From an uncultured Alistipes sp. (GTDB taxonomy: Bacteria; Bacteroidota; Bacteroidia; Bacteroidales; Rikenellaceae), in contig CAJGEC010000010.1 of NCBI GenBank assembly GCA_904502285.1, forward strand, positions 1 through 63,308: a DNA stretch of 63,308 bases, in the 5' to 3' direction. Position numbers and translations under genes: made by a program. This document shows positions 1 to 9,896 of the stretch, in pieces; within the stretch, counting starts at the first letter, position 1; each line of letters starts with the position of its first letter. The notes under the pieces were generated by a model. It did no database searches and was not told the origin of the DNA. It saw nothing but the letters and a program-made list of their open reading frames with translations.

Positions 1-965
1 GTAGTCTCGAATGCCTCCATAGGCAACTCATAAACGAACCACTCCAAGTCGTCAACAAACTCGGTCATAGTAATCTCCTCACCGGGCCACTCGAACGATA
101 CGCCCTTAACATCCCAACCATAGAGATACATCTTTGACCAACCGGCCAACGAACGAGCATAGAGCTTAATCTTCTTAGGAAGCACCTGCTCAGTAGCGAT
201 ATACTTACCATCGGTAGCCTCTGCTGCGATAGTGAAGTAACGGCTCTCATCCATCTTAACGCCAGTGATATCCTGAGTCTGCTTACCATCACCCGTGTTG
301 AAGATGATGTTACCGGTGTTACCCTCTGCTTCGCGAGGAATCTCAAAGTAGTAGTACTCCTTGCCGTTGACAATCTCCTTGTTTGACGTAATCTCAATAC
401 CGGGCCAGTCGCCAAAGTTGCAACCTGCAAGGTCCCAACCGTAGATAAAGCATGTAGACCAGCCACCCTCAGAGTGAGCATACATCTTAACAGACTCACG
501 AATCTCGAAGATTGTAAGCTCGAGCTCTCGAGACTCCGAGTAAACTACGTTATTGTCACCAACCTTAGCTGAGATGTAGATATTAACGACGGTAGGAACC
601 TCGTATTCGATAGCCAAACCACCCTTCTCAACTGCATTGTGCAAACGGCTCAATGTCGAGTTTGAAAGCTCAGCCTCGGTTGCTGTAATACCGGTCATAA
701 GCTCAACAGAGTTATCGCCGAGCTTTGCGCATACAGCATACAAAATAGATACAGGGGCTTTGAAGTCAGCCTTATCCCAGGTGAGCTTCATCTTGTCCGA
801 AGAAGTCTCCTCGTTGATAGTGATTGCTGTTTCAGGCAACTCGTGAAGCACGGGTACCACAACCTCATCAAGCGGGGCAATCTGCGTCTTCTCAATATCA
901 GTCGTGCAGGCTGCAGTCAAACCCACCACTGCAGCAAGCACAGTTAAATATTTCAAAAATTTCAT
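1..965 (-). CDS. SusE/SusF-like outer-membrane starch-binding lipoprotein (3' end cut off)
   Basis: 321 residues are visible; the stop lies beyond the left edge. The start ATG (965-963) opens a lipoprotein signal ending at a Cys near residue 20 (LTAACT). Residues about 30-150 look like the SusE N-terminal domain, beginning VVPVLHELPETAITI and containing LTWDKADFKAPV. Two repeated starch-binding modules follow, each with a KMYAHSEGGWS- or KLYARSLAGWS-type strand, a YGWD motif and a WPG motif (CBM26-like). It is the last visible gene of a minus-strand operon after susC and susD, 33 bases from the susD stop. By family it should be a surface-anchored glycan-binding accessory of the SusCD importer. 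Whether it is SusE-like or SusF-like depends on the number of modules beyond the edge. No coding shift or break is seen. Confidence 0.88.
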   Translation of the reverse strand, partial: MKFLKYLTVLAAVVGLTAACTTDIEKTQIAPLDEVVVPVLHELPETAITINEETSSDKMKLTWDKADFKAPVSILYAVCAKLGDNSVELMTGITATEAELSNSTLSRLHNAVEKGGLAIEYEVPTVVNIYISAKVGDNNVVYSESRELELTIFEIRESVKMYAHSEGGWSTCFIYGWDLAGCNFGDWPGIEITSNKEIVNGKEYYYFEIPREAEGNTGNIIFNTGDGKQTQDITGVKMDESRYFTIAAEATDGKYIATEQVLPKKIKLYARSLAGWSKMYLYGWDVKGVSFEWPGEEITMTEFVDDLEWFVYELPMEAFET

Positions 966-998
966 AATCTTTCCTTTTTTTTGGTTCATCACCAATGA

Positions 999-2753
999 TT
1001 AATAAATATCAGGGTTACGAAGGCCAGGGTATACTCTAAGCTGCGAAGCAGGGATAGGATATACGTTACGACCTGCATCGAATGCCTGACCATTGAAGCT
1101 ATCGCCACCCTTATATGGCCACAAATAGGCCTCCGAGTGGAAGAGGTTGTGACGGATAAGGTCAGTACGACGATGACCCTCCCACATAAGCTCGCGAGCA
1201 CGCTCTGCGATGAAGAAGTCAACATTAGCCACGAAGTTTGCATCCGCGCTCTCGGCCTTAACATTCACATCACCCTCAACCTGAGCTGCAGTAGGTGCGC
1301 TAACCCCTGCACGCTCGGCCAACTTAGCAAGATAGGGAAGACCAGTTGCAGTCTGGCCCAACTCGCGGCAAGCCTCGGCATAAGTCAAGTAGATCTCACC
1401 CAAACGGATGATAGGATAGTCGATGCTTGCGAAAGCAGTAGAAGAGGCTATCGCCTTATACTCCTCGGCGGTCTGGTCGTGAGGAATGTTGTTATACTTC
1501 CAGCAAGTCCAACCGGCCTTGAACTGTGAGAGCTCATCCTTCATGCTCGAGTGGCGCAAGATTACCTCGTCCAAAGTCATCTCACCCTTATCAATCTTAG
1601 ACTGAGCCTCCTCGTCAACCTTATCCTTCAACCAGAAGAACTGACCACGAGCATCGTCGCAAGTGTATGTACCGGCAGTCCAATCAACGTCCTTCACATC
1701 GAAGTACATCTTGGCATACTCATAGGTAGTGCGGATACCACCCCAACCACCATTTACACCTGTAGGGCAACCATAGTTTGCGATATCGGTACTTGCAGTA
1801 GCAGCAAGAGTCAAGAACGATGTTCCACCGTACGACTGAGCAACATTTGCATCGTAGTCAGCAGTGAAGATCAACTCCTTCAAAGCATCGGGGTTCTGAC
1901 CATTATCACCACGGAACAAATCACCGTAGTTAGAGCAGAGATCGTACTTGTTGAGCTGGAAGAGCTTCTCGCAAGTCGTCTTACACTTATCCCATGCGGG
2001 AGTACCAGAATAAACCTCAGCATTGAGGTAAACACGGCTCAACAAACCAAGTGCTGCACCCTTACCTGCACGAGGATACTCGGGATCAACGGGAAGATTG
2101 CTGTTCTCGCCAGTCAAAGCCTCCAACTCCGACACGATAAAGTTGTAAATCGTTACACGCGAAGCCTGGGGAAGCTCAGTACCTACCGCATCAGCCTCAG
2201 TACCAAAGGGTACAGAGCCGAAGCAGTCAACCAAAATCCAGTAGTAGAAAGCACGCAAGAAACGAGCCTCATCGCGGTACATTGCGATACGATTCTGAAC
2301 ATCTGCCTCAACACCACGCTCAGCGAGCTTGGCGGCTGAGGTCTGACGCAAATACTCGTTAGCGTATGCTACGGTCTGCATAGCGCGGTAGTAGACACCC
2401 GAAATAACGTCGTTCTCGGTATCAGTCCAAGTGTTCTTGTTCACAGGATCTGTCCAAGCATCACCACCCCATGCTACCTTTGCAGCATCGGCAGAGATTT
2501 CCTGGCAGGCCCAGAAAGAACGGAAGGTCTCAGACGCACCACCATCGACACCTGTAAGGTCGGTAAGGTTGTGCGAGTTGAGCATCTTATAGATTCGACC
2601 CAAACCCTTAATATAGGCGATCTCGTCAGCTCCGTAGGTATTGTCGGCTGTTGGATCCCACTCGTTCATAGGAACAGTATCCAAGTCCTGAACACACGAG
2701 GTGCAGAGCACCATAGCGCTGACAACCAATGTTAAATATTTCTTAATTTTCAT
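999..2753 (-). CDS. susD: SusD/RagB family starch-binding outer-membrane lipoprotein
   Basis: 584 residues, a normal SusD length. The N-terminus is a lipoprotein signal with lipobox LCTSC (Cys20). SusD hallmarks are present: the helical TPR-like region with RDEARFLRAFYYW followed by DCFGSVPF, and the C-terminal RIGEIYLTYAEA-type segment (here RLGEIYLTYAEACREL). It ends with the usual RxYPGLRNPDIY-type tail. The protein should sit on the cell surface as the lid of the TonB-dependent SusC channel and hand over maltooligosaccharides. It begins 20 bases after the susC stop, so the two are co-transcribed. Starch specificity is inferred from the neighbouring starch-module lipoprotein and maltose-type transporter, not from SusD residues. 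Confidence 0.95.
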   Translation of the reverse strand: MKIKKYLTLVVSAMVLCTSCVQDLDTVPMNEWDPTADNTYGADEIAYIKGLGRIYKMLNSHNLTDLTGVDGGASETFRSFWACQEISADAAKVAWGGDAWTDPVNKNTWTDTENDVISGVYYRAMQTVAYANEYLRQTSAAKLAERGVEADVQNRIAMYRDEARFLRAFYYWILVDCFGSVPFGTEADAVGTELPQASRVTIYNFIVSELEALTGENSNLPVDPEYPRAGKGAALGLLSRVYLNAEVYSGTPAWDKCKTTCEKLFQLNKYDLCSNYGDLFRGDNGQNPDALKELIFTADYDANVAQSYGGTSFLTLAATASTDIANYGCPTGVNGGWGGIRTTYEYAKMYFDVKDVDWTAGTYTCDDARGQFFWLKDKVDEEAQSKIDKGEMTLDEVILRHSSMKDELSQFKAGWTCWKYNNIPHDQTAEEYKAIASSTAFASIDYPIIRLGEIYLTYAEACRELGQTATGLPYLAKLAERAGVSAPTAAQVEGDVNVKAESADANFVANVDFFIAERARELMWEGHRRTDLIRHNLFHSEAYLWPYKGGDSFNGQAFDAGRNVYPIPASQLRVYPGLRNPDIY

Positions 2754-2773
2754 TGTCGTAACTATTTAATTGA

Positions 2774-5700
2774 TTAGAAATTAAGGTTTACACGCAACGA
2801 GTAGATGCGGGGACGAGGCCAAATGCTTCCATCCATACCCTCTACACCAGGAACCTCAGGATCGAGACCACTGTATTTCGTGATAACAAATACGTTCTGA
2901 ACACCTGCTGCTACGCGGATGTTAAGATCGGTATTGCCAACCTTCTCGAAGGTGTAACCAAGGTTGATGTCATCCAAACGGAAGAATGAAGCATTCTCCA
3001 AGAACATATCAGAGTAGTTCTGCTCCACCTTGTTTGCATCAGTCCAACGTGTCTTAGTAACGGTGTTAGCAAAGTTCGAAAGGATACCTGCATTAGGATC
3101 TACGTACGACTCTGAGTTAGCTGCGAAGAAGTCATTGTAAACATAGTTACCTACCGAGCCGTGGCCGTTGAAGCCAAAGTCCCAATTCTTGTAGCTAAGC
3201 TTGAGGTTCAAACCGTAGAAGAAGTCTGGAGCTGGGCTCTTGCCTGTGTTGTAACGGTCCTCCTTAGAGATCTTACCATCGCCCGTGCGGTCGATAAAGG
3301 TGTTCTGGATAGGATTACCATTTGAGTCGTATGCCTGCTGATAAGTGTAGAAGGTGTAGGGAGCAGAGCCAACAGTGTGCATCTGCAAATCACCGGCAGC
3401 ACCCTCACCAGCACCCGAAGGCTTAGTAATATAGACAGCGTAGCCTGGCTCATCCGAAATCTGAAGCTTAGTAAACTTCGTATCCTGGAATGTACCGTTG
3501 ATACCGAAACGCAAGCTCCAATCCTTGGTGCGTACGGGGTTAAAGTTCAATGAGAACTCAACACCCTGGTTGCGAATCGAACCTACGTTGGTAAATACCA
3601 AGTTACCGTAGTAGATACCCAGAGGTGTAGTTACCTTGTTCAACAGATCCTTCGTGTCGCGACGATATACATCCAAGCTACCATCGATAAGACCATCGAG
3701 GAAACCGAAATCAACACCTATGTTATAAGTAGTTGTAGTCTCCCACTTAATAGTCTCGTCGTATACGAGCGGAGTGTAGTAGTCCATCCAACCGAGGCTG
3801 CCACCCATATTTACCTTATCCGATGTGTTGTTATTTTCGGCATAACGAGCCAAGAACTGGTAGTTAAGAATATCCTGCTGACCTGTCTGACCATAGCTCA
3901 AACGAAGCTTCAACGCCGAAACAGCATCTACATCCTTCAAGAACTGCTCGTTCTTAATGTTCCAAGCGAATGCCACTGCGGGGAAGTAACCCCAACGGTT
4001 GTTCTTCGAGAACTTCGACGAACCATCGGCACGCAACGATACGGTGAACAAGTAACGAGAGTCGAACGAGTAGTTGATACGACCGTAGAACGATACGAGG
4101 TAGCTCTCCTCCTGATACTTCAAGCCCTCGCTCTTAGGATTACGCTCACCTGTCTCATTCGAGTAAGAGAGGTCGCGGTCGAACTGATAGAACCACTGCC
4201 AAGAGTAACCCAACATAGCGTCGAGGTTGTGCTTGCCCCAAGTCTCGTTGTAGTTACCGTAGAACTCGATATCCTGGCTACGACGCAACTTTCTACCCTC
4301 AGAGTACTGACCCCAACCACGATAATCAGTATCCTCGTAAGCCTGGAACGAACCTGGGTTAGTTTTGTAGAATGAGCGGTAGTCAGACAAGTCCAAACCG
4401 GCCTTCAAATTGAAGCGCAAAGCCTCGAAACCGTGAACCTTATAGTCCAAAGCTACATTACCGAGTGCACGATATACATCACCCTTATTCTCAATGTCGT
4501 AAAGCAATGCGAGAGGGTTAGGAGATACCAAGTTGTTGGGGATAAAATCTGAGCCCGTACCAGAACCTAAGTTCCAGTAACCGTTTGTAGTGGTTATGTC
4601 GATAGAGCCATCCTCGTTATACCAGTAAGGGGGCTGTGTGGGGTTGAAGAACGCAGCAGTACCTACTGCACCACCATCAGCATAGTTCTGGTGAGTGTAA
4701 ACACCCTTAGCGTTAATCGATACGGTAAGGTGATCCTTCAAGAACTTGGGAGCAAGGCTCACGTCCAAAGTAGCACGATCGAACTTCGATGTCTCGAGCG
4801 TACCCTGCTGACCTGTGTAGCCAACAGATGCACGATAGGGGAATACATCTTTGTAATTACCATAGAGGCTCACGTTGTGGTCGTGCGAAATACCTGTGCG
4901 GAACACAAGGCTCTGCCAATCGGTGTTGTAGTTACCCATCAACGCCTTAATCTGACCTGCATTGGGCAACTCCTCGGCATAAGCACGGAACTCCTCGGGA
5001 GACATAACGGGCATATCGCTCGAATTCTGCGAAACAGATACAGAGCCATTGTACGATACGCCAATCTTGTTACCCTTACCCTTCTTGGTGGTGATGATGA
5101 TGACACCGTTAGAAGCACGTGAACCGTAGATAGCAGCTGCAGAAGCATCCTTCAATACGGTGAACGACTCGATATCATTAGGGTTTACCAATGACAAGGG
5201 GTTAGCCATACCGGCACCCGCATTGCTTGCTACGGGCACACCATCGATAACGATAAGTGGGTCGTTAGATGCGTTCAATGATGCAGCACCACGGATACGG
5301 ATAGTAGAGCCTGAGTTAGGACCACCATCACCAGGGATAATCTGCAAACCTGGAACCTTACCCTGCATCATATCCTGTGTAGATACCACAGCACCGCGGT
5401 TGAGCTCCTCAGCCTTAACGGCAACTACCGAACCGGTAAGGTCGTTCTTCTTGACCGTACCATAACCGATGACAACAACGTCATCAATCATAGCTGAGTC
5501 GTCCTCAAGGACTACATACTGCAACTCGGTAGAGGATGCAGCAAGACTCTTTGTTACATAGCCGATAAAGCTAATCTGCACGATAGACTGCTCGCCCTGA
5601 ACATTGAGCACGAACTGTCCATTAACGTCGGTGGTGATACCGTTTGTCGTGCCCTGCTCTACTACAGAGGCTCCGATAACCGGCGTTCCGGTAGAATCAA

Positions 5701-5806
5701 CTACCACACCTTTAACCTCGTATTTACCCGATTGAGCAAACACTTGGGCGGGAATTGCCATCGCTAAGAGGGCCAAACCCAAACACATAGTTAAGAATTT
5801 TCTCAT
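2774..5806 (-). CDS. susC: SusC/RagA family TonB-dependent outer-membrane transporter
   Basis: 1010 residues. Order: signal peptide (about 1-24, ending VFAQS), CarboxypepD_reg-like beta-sandwich (about 30-115, VKGVVVDSTGTPVIGASV and DVNGQFVLNV), a TonB-box-like stretch (DDVVVIGYGTVKK), plug domain (about 125-240, with IRIRGAASLNASNDPLIVIDG), then the 22-strand barrel ending in a terminal aromatic (LRVNLNF). It imports glycans across the outer membrane using TonB energy together with SusD. It lies 80 bases downstream of the maltose-type transporter gene, and the leader of that gap is AT-rich with repeated ATTGATT motifs. No mutations or gaps are visible. Confidence 0.96.
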   Translation of the reverse strand: MRKFLTMCLGLALLAMAIPAQVFAQSGKYEVKGVVVDSTGTPVIGASVVEQGTTNGITTDVNGQFVLNVQGEQSIVQISFIGYVTKSLAASSTELQYVVLEDDSAMIDDVVVIGYGTVKKNDLTGSVVAVKAEELNRGAVVSTQDMMQGKVPGLQIIPGDGGPNSGSTIRIRGAASLNASNDPLIVIDGVPVASNAGAGMANPLSLVNPNDIESFTVLKDASAAAIYGSRASNGVIIITTKKGKGNKIGVSYNGSVSVSQNSSDMPVMSPEEFRAYAEELPNAGQIKALMGNYNTDWQSLVFRTGISHDHNVSLYGNYKDVFPYRASVGYTGQQGTLETSKFDRATLDVSLAPKFLKDHLTVSINAKGVYTHQNYADGGAVGTAAFFNPTQPPYWYNEDGSIDITTTNGYWNLGSGTGSDFIPNNLVSPNPLALLYDIENKGDVYRALGNVALDYKVHGFEALRFNLKAGLDLSDYRSFYKTNPGSFQAYEDTDYRGWGQYSEGRKLRRSQDIEFYGNYNETWGKHNLDAMLGYSWQWFYQFDRDLSYSNETGERNPKSEGLKYQEESYLVSFYGRINYSFDSRYLFTVSLRADGSSKFSKNNRWGYFPAVAFAWNIKNEQFLKDVDAVSALKLRLSYGQTGQQDILNYQFLARYAENNNTSDKVNMGGSLGWMDYYTPLVYDETIKWETTTTYNIGVDFGFLDGLIDGSLDVYRRDTKDLLNKVTTPLGIYYGNLVFTNVGSIRNQGVEFSLNFNPVRTKDWSLRFGINGTFQDTKFTKLQISDEPGYAVYITKPSGAGEGAAGDLQMHTVGSAPYTFYTYQQAYDSNGNPIQNTFIDRTGDGKISKEDRYNTGKSPAPDFFYGLNLKLSYKNWDFGFNGHGSVGNYVYNDFFAANSESYVDPNAGILSNFANTVTKTRWTDANKVEQNYSDMFLENASFFRLDDINLGYTFEKVGNTDLNIRVAAGVQNVFVITKYSGLDPEVPGVEGMDGSIWPRPRIYSLRVNLNF

Positions 5807-5886
5807 AGTGTTTTAGTGTTAGTTAATAAAGTTAATTGATTAATTGAATTGATTGTATATCGATTTTCGATTTTCAACACAACTCT

Positions 5887-7221
5887 CTACTCACGCTTAG
5901 TAGAGATGCCGAATACTGCAACAGCACCAAACAACAAGGCAACACCCGCTACCACAAGCATAGCGATCTGGCCTGTCTGAACGCCATTGACAACCTCGCC
6001 ACCTACAACGCCAAGGATGAGACCTCCGACCAACGATGCAACAATCTGAGGCAAACAGATGGTGCAGTTGAATAGACCGAGGTATGAGCCCATAGCCTTA
6101 CCAGAGAGCGAGTTGGTGAGCAACGCGAATGGCATAGCAAGCATCGCTGCCCAAGCACAACCGATGAGCAAGAACGATACGAAGAGCATATACTGGTCGT
6201 GGATGAAGTAGGTAGAGATGAAACCGATAGCACCAAGCACCAAGCTTGAGGCATAGGCCATCTTAACACGCTTAAACATAGGCAACACCATAGCCCAAAG
6301 GATTGAGCCTACGGCCTGAACAGCGAACAACACGCCAGTCCAGTCACCAGCAGCCTGATACTCTGCCGAAGAGGTGTTGATAGTATTCCAGATAGAGACA
6401 TTCTCGGCAATACCTCCAGTGGTATAGGTCCACATAAAGAGGAATGCAAACCAAGAGAAGAACTGAACAAGACCAATCTGCCAGAATGCCTTAGGAGCCT
6501 TAACCAAGAGGGTCAAGAGGTTCTCCTTAGGCTCAGACTCACTCTCTGCCTTGATATTGTTGTACTTAGCATAATCCTCAGGATTCCACTCCTTGACCTT
6601 TGCACCTGTGTAGAGAACACAGAGGATAAGGATGATAGCACCAGCGTAGAACGACCAAGTCACCGAATCAGGCACAACACCCTCTGGTGCGACACTCTGA
6701 ACGCCAATCCAAGTGAAGAAATATGGGAAGAGGAAGCCAATCAACGAGCCAGCGTTACACAAGAGGCTCTGGATTGAGTAGGCCTTAGTCTTCTGCTCCT
6801 CATTGACCATATCGCCGACCATCATCTTGAATGGCTGCATCGCCATATTGATTGATGTGTCGAGCAACATCAACATAATAGCACCGAAGGCCAACGCAGC
6901 CTTTACGGTCATATGGAAGCTACCCGCATTAGGCAACAACGCCATAACGATAATGGCCACGAGTGCTCCAACATAGAGATAGGGCTTACGACGGCCCCAC
7001 TTGCACCAAGTCTTGTCGCTCATAGCACCCACGATAGGCTGAACGATCATACCCATCAATGGAGGCAAGACCCAGAAGAAACTCAACGTATGGGGATCAG
7101 CACCCAACGTCGCGAAGATACGGCTGATGTTAGCACTCTGCAACGCATAAGCGATCTGCACGCCGAAGAATCCAAAACTGAGATTCCACATCTGCCAGAA
7201 TGAAAGTGTAGGTTTTTGCAT
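5887..7221 (-). CDS. MFS maltose/maltodextrin-type sugar transporter (SLC45/GPH-like)
   Basis: 444 residues with 12 predicted membrane helices. The N-terminus (FGVQIAYALQSANISRIFATLG) and the loop motif SDKTWCKWGRRKPY are typical of the maltose/sucrose-like MFS proteins found beside sus loci. It would take sugar released in the periplasm across the inner membrane. It is the promoter-proximal gene of the susC-susD-susE/F operon and is divergent from a LytS-type kinase across a 465-base gap. The start ATG at 7221 is followed by hydrophobic helix 1 after a short cytosolic tail. Substrate is inferred from family and context. Confidence 0.85.
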   Translation of the reverse strand: MQKPTLSFWQMWNLSFGFFGVQIAYALQSANISRIFATLGADPHTLSFFWVLPPLMGMIVQPIVGAMSDKTWCKWGRRKPYLYVGALVAIIVMALLPNAGSFHMTVKAALAFGAIMLMLLDTSINMAMQPFKMMVGDMVNEEQKTKAYSIQSLLCNAGSLIGFLFPYFFTWIGVQSVAPEGVVPDSVTWSFYAGAIILILCVLYTGAKVKEWNPEDYAKYNNIKAESESEPKENLLTLLVKAPKAFWQIGLVQFFSWFAFLFMWTYTTGGIAENVSIWNTINTSSAEYQAAGDWTGVLFAVQAVGSILWAMVLPMFKRVKMAYASSLVLGAIGFISTYFIHDQYMLFVSFLLIGCAWAAMLAMPFALLTNSLSGKAMGSYLGLFNCTICLPQIVASLVGGLILGVVGGEVVNGVQTGQIAMLVVAGVALLFGAVAVFGISTKRE

Positions 7222-7686
7222 AAAAATTTATTTTGTTTGTAGTTTATCGGTCTCTCTTTTTCGCGAAGAATTATATTAAAATAATTTAATATCTCCATAC
7301 TCTCCACACTACAAATTTTAAAAAAATTGGCGAGACTTCCAAATAAAAGAGACCAAATTGGCCGAATATTGAGATGAACTGCCGAATGTACCTACCGAAT
7401 GGTAATTTACTCTCTATCCGAAACAGGGCTGTTATTACTTTCACACACAACTATAGGCTATAGAGAACCTCTTTGACTATGTCAATAGTTGGTCAAATTA
7501 TTTAGTGAACCATTGATACAATTTGAGTAGCTTCGCTCGACCCCAAAGCCGAAAATCAGGACTACCCCACCCCACCTTCAAACCAAACACGACCTCCGAA
7601 TTTTTAGCACTAATCGGATGACGGTCGAACAACGATAGCGTGATAAAATTTTGGAATTAGAGTTTTTATTTTTAAATTTGCAAAAT
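7222..7686. promoter_or_regulatory. Divergent regulatory gap between sus operon and two-component system
   Basis: This 465-base stretch has no gene. It holds the kinase promoter at its right end (7649-7680) and must hold the minus-strand promoter of the sus operon. The minus-strand candidate near 7311-7322 reads TAAAATTTG, one base longer than the usual TAnnTTTG. CCGAAT occurs at 7362-7367, 7382-7387 and 7395-7400. The first two sit in a direct repeat GCCGAAT spaced 20 bp start to start. Confidence 0.5.
7649..7680 (+). promoter_or_regulatory. Bacteroidota-type promoter of the LytS-like kinase
   Basis: TTTTG (7649-7653), 19 bp, TAAATTTG (7673-7680) matches the -33/-7 consensus. The -7 box ends only 6 bases before the ATG at 7687, so the transcript would have almost no leader. 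Confidence 0.75.
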
Positions 7687-9075
7687 ATGACCAACCGAAG
7701 AAACATACAAGATTTTGCCATAATTATGCTATTTGCGGCTCTCCATTTTGTGACAGCCATAATTAGCCGTGCCTTCGACTACTACGACGACATCCCCCTC
7801 ACCCTGCTGACAATAACGATGGTGATAGTGATCTCGATGCGTAACAATGCGCGAGTAGAACTAATGGCAATATTAACTCTTGCAACCACACTAATCGGCT
7901 TTGTCATAGGAACTTGGCTACGCGAACCGATGACCACTTTAGTCAATAGCGACACCTTCGCCCCAGCCATCTCCACATTCCTTATTACGTTGATTCTCGG
8001 CTTAGTAACTCAGTATGTTACCCGACGTACCGTGCGCTTTAGAAATAGAGAACATAATTTTCCTATTTCGACCCAAAGCATTATAATAATTGCTCTCTCC
8101 ATTCTCGTATTACGAATGGTCTACGTGGCGATGGATAGAGCGCAGATATTTACCCAAGGTATGCTCTTCGACAGCATAATCAATCTGTTTGGTAATAGTT
8201 GGGCCTTGCTATTCTTGCTCGCCAGCAACATCGTGCTATCTATTCACCTGACGCGTAACGAGGAAAAGGGTAGGCACCCCCGCTATCGCAACATCACCAT
8301 TTTGTCGATTTCGACACTTATCATACCCACCCTCAGCGCCACACTTATTTTCTTTGACATACCCTTTCTCAACTCACCATTTTCAACCATTAGCGAGTTC
8401 CTTCAAATACTCTCTGGTACGGTGATTATCAACCTGATTACCATCACTATATGTATCTTAATCAGGCTATCCATCACCTCTCGCAACCAGCTCCTTCAGG
8501 AGCGAGAACTCAAGCACCGAAGCCAGTATCAATACGAACGACTTAAGCAACAGATAAACCCCCACTTCCTGTTCAACTCGTTGGGCATCCTCGACTACCT
8601 CGTACAAGAGGTACAGACCGAGCGTGCAAGTGCCTTCATCCATAAACTTGCGGGTATGTATCGCTACCTACTCAGCAACGACGACAAGCCTCTGGTGAAA
8701 CTCACCGAGGAACTCGACTTCACCACCAAATACATAGACCTTCTTGCGGAGCGTTTCCCCGAAGGAATGGTCTTTGAGATAGATATAGATGAGGCTATGC
8801 GCGACCGCTACGTAGTCCCCTGCGCACTACAACTTTTGGTCGAAAATGCCACAAAACACAATATCGTTAGTAGCGATATGCCACTACACATATCCATAAG
8901 AAGCCACGAGGAGCAAATTGTCGTAAGAAACAACCTCCAGATGCGTGTCCACGGACAACCATCAACACACTTAGGTCTGGAGAATATTCGCCGACAATAC
9001 CTCGACATCACAGGCAAGGATATATGCGTAGAGAAGAGTGAAACTGAATTTATTGTAAAACTCCCAATAATATGA
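7687..9075 (+). CDS. LytS/YehU-type sensor histidine kinase
   Basis: 462 residues from the ATG at 7687. A longer frame upstream overlaps the promoter -7 box and is rejected. The N-terminal part (about 1-265) is hydrophobic with about six to eight membrane helices and no obvious extracellular sensor domain. It is followed by a short linker helix and the His_kinase domain with phospho-acceptor His293 in the motif INPHFLFN. The C-terminal HATPase contains the N-box QLLVENATKHN and the G-box LGLENIRRQY. The stop overlaps the next gene by ATGA, so it pairs with the LytTR regulator. It senses an unknown membrane or small-molecule signal. Its position opposite a starch operon and before polysaccharide export genes suggests control of one of these, an inference only. 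Confidence 0.93.
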   Translation: MTNRRNIQDFAIIMLFAALHFVTAIISRAFDYYDDIPLTLLTITMVIVISMRNNARVELMAILTLATTLIGFVIGTWLREPMTTLVNSDTFAPAISTFLITLILGLVTQYVTRRTVRFRNREHNFPISTQSIIIIALSILVLRMVYVAMDRAQIFTQGMLFDSIINLFGNSWALLFLLASNIVLSIHLTRNEEKGRHPRYRNITILSISTLIIPTLSATLIFFDIPFLNSPFSTISEFLQILSGTVIINLITITICILIRLSITSRNQLLQERELKHRSQYQYERLKQQINPHFLFNSLGILDYLVQEVQTERASAFIHKLAGMYRYLLSNDDKPLVKLTEELDFTTKYIDLLAERFPEGMVFEIDIDEAMRDRYVVPCALQLLVENATKHNIVSSDMPLHISIRSHEEQIVVRNNLQMRVHGQPSTHLGLENIRRQYLDITGKDICVEKSETEFIVKLPII

Positions 9076-9848
9076 TTAAGGTACTCATCGTAGAGGACGA
9101 GATTCCTGCTCAAATAAACCTCAAAAAACTTATCGAGAAGTGCTGTGACCAGAGTCGTATAGTGATGACTCTCAACTCTGTACGCTCTACCATCAAGTGG
9201 CTTCAGGAGAATCCCGAAGGGGCCGACGTGATATTTATGGATGTGGAACTCTCGGACGGCACCTGCTTCGAAGTCTTCGAAGAGGTGGAGGTGTCAGCAC
9301 AGGTAATCATCACCACGGCATACGACAACTATGCCGTTAATGCCTTCAAGGTCAATACTATCGACTACCTGCTAAAGCCAATCATCGAGAGCGATATGCG
9401 CCGTGCCTGGGAACGATGCAAGGAGCGTCTCGAACAGCGAACAACCCCCAATATTGAGACCCTCTTGGATATTGTCTCAAAGGCAAATACCCCTAAGGAC
9501 AAGATGTATAAGAGGCGATTCACGGTAAAGATGGGCGAAAAAATAATCATCATCCCCGTAGAGGATATCGCCTACTTCTTCTCCGAGGATAAGAGTACCT
9601 ATGCCGTGAATCGCAATGGCACACGCCGACTGCTCGACTACTCGCTCGACACTATGCAGGAGATGCTCGACCCAAGCCTATTCTTCAGAGTATCACGTAG
9701 TTGCATCGTATCGATAAACTCCATAGAGAACATATCAAAGCACCTCGGCACACGCCTTAAGATACAACTAACACCCCACTCAGACGACGAGATCGTAGTT
9801 AGCCGCAGTCGCACTTCTGACTTCTTGGAGTGGCTCGACAGCAACTAA
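9072..9848 (+). CDS. LytTR-type response regulator
   Basis: 258 residues. The receiver domain (about 1-120) has the acidic pair ED at 9-10, phospho-acceptor Asp57 in VIFMDVE, the TTAYD Thr and Lys in YLLKP. A LytTR DNA-binding domain follows (about 155-255, with VEDIAYFFSEDKSTYAV and FFRVSRSCIVSINSI). It should bind paired direct-repeat sites. The start codon overlaps the kinase stop (ATGA), so the two are translationally coupled. About 120 bases then separate it from the export lipoprotein gene. Confidence 0.95.
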   Translation: MIKVLIVEDEIPAQINLKKLIEKCCDQSRIVMTLNSVRSTIKWLQENPEGADVIFMDVELSDGTCFEVFEEVEVSAQVIITTAYDNYAVNAFKVNTIDYLLKPIIESDMRRAWERCKERLEQRTTPNIETLLDIVSKANTPKDKMYKRRFTVKMGEKIIIIPVEDIAYFFSEDKSTYAVNRNGTRRLLDYSLDTMQEMLDPSLFFRVSRSCIVSINSIENISKHLGTRLKIQLTPHSDDEIVVSRSRTSDFLEWLDSN

Positions 9849-9896
9849 AGTTTTCAACTTTAAGTGCGTCACTGACCAATATTTGCATAATTTTTG

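Noticed and set aside
1551..2339. A 262-residue open frame on the plus strand opposite susD
   Set aside because: It is antisense to a complete SusD gene, has no family features and its composition is what the opposite strand would give. Similar shadows opposite lon, the peptidase, aroA and recQ were left out for the same reason.
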